From positions 1 through 11,230 of the forward strand of contig JAJRQS010000298.1 of NCBI GenBank assembly GCA_024280135.1: a stretch of 11,230 nt of DNA, given 5' to 3'. Shown piece after piece: positions 8,401 through 11,230 of this stretch. This DNA comes from Bacteroidota bacterium (lineage in GTDB: Bacteria; Bacteroidota; Bacteroidia; Chitinophagales; Saprospiraceae). Position 1 is the stretch's first letter, and each line of letters opens with the position of its first letter. The translations under genes were made by a program, and so were the position numbers. Below the pieces are notes generated by a model. It did not search any database. It saw only the letters and a list, made by a program, of their open reading frames with translations, and was not told where the DNA came from.

Positions 8401-9121
8401 TCATTTTGGTACATCAAATAATCCATTTATTTTTCATCCACTATTGAGTGAGCCATCGGCAACTATTTATTTTTCAGAGCCTTACGAAGATGTGAACACT
8501 GGTCATACCTATTCAGACAATGTACCTTACAATGTAGACGTGTATAAAGTTAGGATTTTTATTGACCACTTGCTAAGTTCAGCGGACTCCATTGAGCATA
8601 TTTGGCCGCGCCATAGTGGCTCCACTCCTTTTGGTCGGCTAACAGGTATGAATGGAGATACATTAGTCCCACATGAGCAGATTGAAATTACGACTTGGAG
8701 TCAGAGTCAAGCAACCTTAGAAGGTTATTTTTATCATGTTAAAGATACTAGCGGCAATGATTTAGGGTGGATTCCTTTTGATTTTAACAATCTTAGTCAA
8801 GATGCCAATTTTGAGTATTCAATCATTGCCAAGGACAAGACTGTTTCTATTGATGAAGTAGTAGAGATTACAACGTTTGAGTTATATCCCAATCCGGTGT
8901 CTTCTATTTTGACTATTGAGTTAGACCTAGAAAAGTCAACAGATATAGGTGTGTATATCATTTCTACAGCAGGTCAAATAATCAATCATGTTTATGATGG
9001 AAATGCAAGTGTTGGTGAAAATCGATATGAATATTCTGTAGAAAATCTTGCTGTTGGTACTTATTACGTTTTGTTAAAGGGAACAGGTAGTCCCATAGTA
9101 AAACCATTTATTAAACAGTAA
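5483..9121 (+). CDS. secreted subtilisin-family (S8) serine protease with N-terminal beta-propeller and T9SS sorting domain
   Basis: 1212-residue exported serine endopeptidase. Signal peptide 1-21 (MKKLIHFF..., cleavage near FNAQ). Residues about 50-440 hold eight propeller strand motifs (ending in VVG, VAG, VIG, VLG, IAG, VAG, VLA, ITG) starting at 54, 107, 161, 213, 267, 318, 372 and 422, spaced 50-54 residues. Residues about 458-600 look like an S8 prodomain, ending in the usual FYAEPN...PDDSLYNEQ linker. The catalytic domain runs about 615-965, with Asp634 in IFDSG, His683 in HGTHVAG, oxyanion-hole Asn804 in ARGN, and Ser894 in NGTSAAAPHVSG, so the triad is intact. A beta-rich stretch of unknown type (about 970-1130) precedes the T9SS type A domain at 1132-1212 (FELYPNP...). 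Placing a large propeller in front of the prodomain is unusual. ATG 5483 fits the signal peptide exactly. First gene after attC-like copy 2, with a hairpin terminator behind. Confidence 0.95.
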   Translation: MKKLIHFFVLISFLLPSKFNAQILVNREWVELTGNPDGSNTFLSDWDQIDWTNSALDGQENLLVVGNILQTPGNTDIITTKFDRDGGVLWEKTFSGPTNGYDYGVALSLDNQDNVFVAGVVSIASGQSAVQLIKYNSNGNLLWSSLWGNNVGNLYDLPTSITLDDSGNIIVIGATINAALKTDWILLKFDPTGSLLWDKTFDYAGHHDLPTQVVVSSSNDIEVLGFSENAPASVNFVRVAFSGLSGLVLSQDTKYLSEISGSLPTSAALDVNQNIYIAGTSNDSTNTDIKLIKINSAFEIEWVKTIDAEGLDDIAKSVVVDKSGNVIVAGESENEKDGGYFTIRKYNPDGEELFKVALDGYLDESRSSVQKLKINENNDIFVLAEINRKGTKDIATYVYDSEGKLKVEKIYDSKGDDRPKSLQVNSSNEVFITGIASGFENKNIAAKYKIEEIPIVWVNDANGKPTHRGNTVIVRFDSSAVIKEHIDNLDVVTADIDYFVKQSAIDEVNKRLSFSAERSKLIRIFKRLKTTHTVSIFRQGTEIPIKPFWATFEMILPDGTSVAQTISELESSFPTVFYAEPNFAVSLATVPDDSLYNEQLSLHHSGGLDTNDVNVEPAWDFTTGESYIRVGIFDSGLEFRHEDLQYSSPFGLTSVVVDGWDYSTNVPLKSLTYADRTADTVYHGTHVAGILGAVRDNVTGISGIAGGMDNGTPSISPLGVSLYGLKILDGGLTARISNAIFESASLAIDTTVMDTTLGYALHIMNHSWASTLKFGYLNSKSKTLSDAVHYSNRNGVVEVAARGNWPSPLPVLTDHDSLYPACYNDNWVLSVGGTGQNGAYKYDGNGGYWWHPFVGSGVDIGAPCIAPLIETIDIEYPAIGTPNYSKYEEFNGTSAAAPHVSGAAALLLSYLNDVNTSYLNLVHEDLEYIIENSATKPDETLFDVNNYNDSIGYGRLNIGTAFEMIEKPEHILYHFGTSNNPFIFHPLLSEPSATIYFSEPYEDVNTGHTYSDNVPYNVDVYKVRIFIDHLLSSADSIEHIWPRHSGSTPFGRLTGMNGDTLVPHEQIEITTWSQSQATLEGYFYHVKDTSGNDLGWIPFDFNNLSQDANFEYSIIAKDKTVSIDEVVEITTFELYPNPVSSILTIELDLEKSTDIGVYIISTAGQIINHVYDGNASVGENRYEYSVENLAVGTYYVLLKGTGSPIVKPFIKQ

Positions 9122-9132
9122 TTAACGAACCC

Positions 9133-9179
9133 AGATAGAGACAAACGTAAAGTTTGTCTCTATCTTTAATTTTTTTTTC
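9133..9179 (+). terminator. hairpin terminator between the subtilase and lipoprotein genes
   Basis: A perfect 14-bp stem, AGATAGAGACAAAC (9133-9146) with GTTTGTCTCTATCT (9152-9165), loop GTAAA, is followed by a T-rich tract running to 9178. It starts 11 nt after the subtilase stop and the T-tract ends at the ATG of the next gene (9181). The sequence is unrelated to the hairpin at 3694-3726, but the position within its two-gene unit is the same. Confidence 0.85.
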
Positions 9180-9180
9180 A

Positions 9181-10221
9181 ATGAAATATATTTTTCTTCT
9201 TAGTCTAGTTTCTTTTTTTCTTTCATGTAATAAGAAAATATTTGAGCCTTTAGATCGTTCACAGGATTGTATCTCTGCGCATACCGAAAAACATATAGAT
9301 TTTTCCAAAAAACCAGTTGATTCTGTTCCAACGATTGGACCAGCCTATACCGAACATATTATCCCATACCCCCATCAATTTTACAATAGAATTTTGTTTA
9401 ATCCTAAAACGGATAATGAAATAGCTTTTCATAGATCACATAAGAAAAATGGCATCGATGAGCTATGTGTTTATAATTTTTGCACAGAAGAATTGACAGT
9501 TGTTACAAATGAAATTTCCTATGATTTAGACTGGAGTACAACTGGTTGGTTAATTTTTGTTGGTCGAGACAATAATATATGGAAATTGAAGTCAGATGGA
9601 GATTCATTAACCCAATTGTCTTTTAAAGGAATACATAATTCTTCTCCCTGTTGGTCTGAAGACGGTTCAAAGTTTATTTTTGGCTCGGAACGAGAAGGAA
9701 GTGCTTTTGTTTTTATTGCTGATGACAAAGGTCAGATAGTGGATACAATTTATAGCAGACCTAGGGGGGATGACCAGTGGTTAAGTGGGAGGAATTTTAA
9801 ATGGATTGGTGATAGTGTCTATATTAATATAGGAGCAAATACTGCATACATGGGCATACTGGATTTAAATACAAAAGAATTCACTAAAATCCGTGTTGTT
9901 CCATCTCCTTGGCGTTGTACAGGGTGGAAAAGATATGACAAAGTATCTAACAGTGTCATTTGGATAGGTGGTATTGGCGGAAATTCTGATATTCTTGGAA
10001 GCACAAACTTAAAAACAATGGAAACAACAATTTTATTGGATAAAAGAGAATTGTGGGAAGGTTTTTTAATTTGCAATCCATCTCCAAGTGGAGAAAAAAT
10101 TATCTTATCAAAAGGTAATTATATGGATAGGCCAACTCCAATCTCACTCAAATATGAAGTTGTCCCCTATATTTTAGACAGGGATGGAAAAAATGAAAGA
10201 CGGATACTGATTCCTGAATAA
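9181..10221 (+). CDS. lipoprotein with TolB-like (PD40) beta-propeller repeats
   Basis: 346-residue predicted lipoprotein. MKYIFLLSLVSFFLSC is a short lipoprotein signal with Cys16 as the lipidated residue, in the relaxed FLSC form common in Bacteroidota. The following NKK carries no acidic surface-export signal, so the inner face of the outer membrane is the likelier location. The mature part has PD40/WD40-like repeats of the TolB type, clearest at about 156-170 (SPCWSEDGSKFIFGSE), with weaker copies at about 112-125 (DLDWSTTGWLIFVG) and near the C-terminus (NPSPSGEKIILSKG). No enzymatic motif is seen, and a peptide- or protein-binding propeller is the likeliest role. ATG 9181 was chosen because an upstream TTG at 9154 lies inside the terminator hairpin and would spoil the lipoprotein signal. 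It is the second gene of its unit and ends 18 nt before attC-like copy 3. Partnership with the subtilase is inferred from position only. Confidence 0.88.
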   Translation: MKYIFLLSLVSFFLSCNKKIFEPLDRSQDCISAHTEKHIDFSKKPVDSVPTIGPAYTEHIIPYPHQFYNRILFNPKTDNEIAFHRSHKKNGIDELCVYNFCTEELTVVTNEISYDLDWSTTGWLIFVGRDNNIWKLKSDGDSLTQLSFKGIHNSSPCWSEDGSKFIFGSEREGSAFVFIADDKGQIVDTIYSRPRGDDQWLSGRNFKWIGDSVYINIGANTAYMGILDLNTKEFTKIRVVPSPWRCTGWKRYDKVSNSVIWIGGIGGNSDILGSTNLKTMETTILLDKRELWEGFLICNPSPSGEKIILSKGNYMDRPTPISLKYEVVPYILDRDGKNERRILIPE

Positions 10222-10239
10222 AACAAATAAGAAAGCTGT

Positions 10240-10318
10240 CAAGAACACTATGTATGACATCATCCCCTTGCCGCAGGCGCAACACAAGGAGACGATGCAT
10301 ACAATTATCGTTATGGGC
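10240..10318 (+). repeat. attC-like recombination site, copy 3
   Basis: Left core CAAGAAC (10240-10246), right core GTTATGG (10310-10316), then GC. It is shorter than copies 1 and 2 (77 nt core to core against 86). Pairs: TGT 10251-10253 with ACA 10301-10303, ATG 10254-10256 with CAT 10298-10300, CATC 10258-10261 with GATG 10294-10297, CCTTG 10266-10270 with CAAGG 10285-10289. A10257 is the single bulged base. The outer stem has changed from GCGAT/ATCGC to TGT/ACA on both arms together, so pairing is kept while sequence is not. The loop and adjoining bases are identical to the other copies for 20 nt (10268-10287). It starts 18 nt after the lipoprotein stop codon. Confidence 0.72.
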
Positions 10319-11230
10319 AATAGGGCAAAGATTGAAACAATATTTTTTAATTTTTAAAACGGTAAATTATGAAAATTCTTATGCAAGATTTCAGAATGAT
10401 TAGTTTGACATTTGCTATAATAATGTCAACATTTCTTACAATTAAAGCCCAAGTTGTTACAAGGGTTTTAGCACCTGATGATAAAATTGAGAATTATATT
10501 CCTTGGTATAATCCAAATCAGAGAATTCCGATTGTCAAAACTCCATTTGTGGATGTAGATTCAGTTTTAGAGCAAGATAAAATAACAAATAGGGAAATGC
10601 CACGAATTGGAATTAAACAAAATGTTAACTGTACAGCAAAAGATGGAGAACTTATTAAATACGATAATTATTCGTTGTGGAATATGACTCTTTATAGTGA
10701 AAATGCAAAGTCAATGAGTAATCGTTTCGACAATACGATTCTTCCTAAGGAAGCGGTTATGTTTTTGTATAATGAAGAAACAAGGTTTGTAGTGGGGCCA
10801 ATAAATCATTCAATATTTAAAGACGGAACTTTTAGGTCGGATTATTTGAATGGCGGAAAAATTCATATAACAATATTCCTACCTATTTTTAATGAAGAGA
10901 GTGATATAACAATCAATATTACCAGCTTTGATTATGGAATTATTCCATTAAGAGTATATGATGATGATTTCGAATCTTCAGAAGATTGCAATATAAATGT
11001 TGCTTGTGAGGAAGGTGAAGGATGGGAGTGTCAAATCAATTCAGTTTGTAAAATAATTCACAGTTCCATAGGTTCGTGTACAGGTTCACTTGTTAATAAT
11101 GATTGTTGCGATTTAACTACTTACATATTAACAGCAAATCATTGTACTGCTAGGCATCCAGTAGATGATTATCTATTCCGATTTAATTATCAAAGCCCAC
11201 AATGTACACCTAATGGAGAAACTACACCCT
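10311..11230 (+). mobile_element. putative integron-like cassette C, cut by the window end
   Basis: Begins at the predicted crossover in the right core of attC-like copy 3. It carries the start of a secreted S1-type protease gene. Its end is outside the window. If the cassette reading is right, the attC-like site that closes it should have a left core close to CCATAAC, the complement of GTTATGG. Confidence 0.4.
10369..11230 (+). CDS. secreted trypsin-like (S1) / lysyl-endopeptidase-like protease, 3' end missing
   Basis: Reading frame open from ATG 10369 to the window end (287 codons and one extra base), so the C-terminus is not seen. The signal peptide ends near IKAQ (cleavage after Ala27). 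An N-terminal beta-rich domain (about 28-205) leads into the protease domain, introduced by a CNINVAC...W..QINSVCKI segment. GSCTGSLVNND (235-245) and YILTANHC (252-259) are the hallmark of the Bacteroidota S1 lysyl-endopeptidase-like family, with His258 as the catalytic histidine. The catalytic Asp and Ser should lie downstream of the window. Many cysteines (207, 213, 221, 227, 237, 246, 247, 259, 279) suggest disulfides. Expected to hydrolyse proteins outside the cell. A T9SS tail is likely by analogy with its neighbours but is not visible. It starts 52 nt after attC-like copy 3, the same first position held by the M43 and S8 proteases in the other units. Confidence 0.85.
   Translation, partial: MKILMQDFRMISLTFAIIMSTFLTIKAQVVTRVLAPDDKIENYIPWYNPNQRIPIVKTPFVDVDSVLEQDKITNREMPRIGIKQNVNCTAKDGELIKYDNYSLWNMTLYSENAKSMSNRFDNTILPKEAVMFLYNEETRFVVGPINHSIFKDGTFRSDYLNGGKIHITIFLPIFNEESDITINITSFDYGIIPLRVYDDDFESSEDCNINVACEEGEGWECQINSVCKIIHSSIGSCTGSLVNNDCCDLTTYILTANHCTARHPVDDYLFRFNYQSPQCTPNGETTP

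Larger units (their letters stand above)
5337..10310 (+). mobile_element. putative two-gene integron-like cassette B
   Basis: Bounded by the predicted G|TT crossover points of attC-like copies 2 and 3, about 5.0 kb. It contains the propeller-subtilase and the PD40 lipoprotein, both on the strand expected relative to the site. The first bases (GTTCTTGACA, 5336-5345, counting the shared G) are the exact reverse complement of TGTCAAGAAC (10237-10246) at the left edge of copy 3, so circularisation would recreate a fully paired attC stem base. This internal agreement is the best evidence in the window that the unit was a circular cassette. Its two-gene content and length are well outside the usual cassette range. 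Confidence 0.6.

Noticed and set aside
9154..9180. TTG 9154 as start of the PD40 lipoprotein.
   Set aside because: It lies inside the right arm of the terminator hairpin and would put a second hydrophobic stretch before the lipoprotein signal.
65..10318. CRISPR array.
   Set aside because: Only three copies, about 5 kb apart with full genes between them; no short regular spacers and no cas genes.
65..10318. REP/BIME-type dispersed palindromes as a full explanation of the repeats.
   Set aside because: Not excluded by three copies alone, but it does not predict the core complementarity between copies 2 and 3, the fixed orientation, or the position directly behind stop codons.
10250..10357. Short open frame through copy 3 (35 codons from ATG 10250); the same frame is open in copies 1 and 2 and reads ...PLPQAQHK... 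in all three.
   Set aside because: The shared peptide follows from the identical loop sequence. Changes elsewhere follow base pairing rather than codon position, and in copy 2 the frame has only a GTG start. It is better explained as a folded DNA element than a gene.

Overview
The window is AT-rich and looks like Bacteroidota. All five genes lie on the + strand and start without a visible Shine-Dalgarno sequence. Four encode exported proteins with Sec signal peptides, and the three complete ones of these end in a type IX secretion (T9SS) type A C-terminal sorting domain. The fifth is a lipoprotein. The protein style (M43 protease plus beta-helix, SBBP/PD40 propellers, S8 protease with T9SS tail) is most familiar from Saprospiria or related environmental Bacteroidota. 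That placement is inference.

Layout: a 77-86 nt structured element occurs three times, at 65-152, 5257-5344 and 10240-10318. Between copies 1 and 2 lie an M43-type metalloprotease gene (382-3681), a strong hairpin terminator, and a secreted seven-repeat beta-propeller protein (3738-5231). Between copies 2 and 3 lie a propeller-subtilisin fusion (5483-9121), another strong hairpin with a T-tract, and a PD40/TolB-like lipoprotein (9181-10221). After copy 3 starts a trypsin-like/lysyl-endopeptidase-like protease (10369 onward), cut by the window end.

Main discovery: the three repeats behave like integron attC sites. Each folds into an imperfect hairpin with one-sided bulged bases and is bounded by AAC...GTT. 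Copy 1 ends in a perfect GTTRRRY core (GTTAGGT). Copies 2 and 3 begin 19-26 nt after the stop codon of the preceding gene, the usual cassette geometry. The left core of copy 3 (CAAGAAC) does not match its own right core (GTTATGG). It is the exact reverse complement of the right core of copy 2 (GTTCTTG), and the match extends to 10 nt. This is the signature expected if 5337-10310 was once a circular cassette. The window therefore reads as part of a cassette array whose cassettes are very large (about 5 kb, two genes each). Each one seen here opens with a secreted protease of a different catalytic family (M43, S8, S1). No integrase is in the window, so the identity of the recombinase, and whether the array is still active, are open.

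How the genes may work together (inference): they supply extracellular or cell-surface protein degradation through T9SS, with propeller proteins as possible binding or partner modules. The array structure would let such protease units be gained, lost or reordered.
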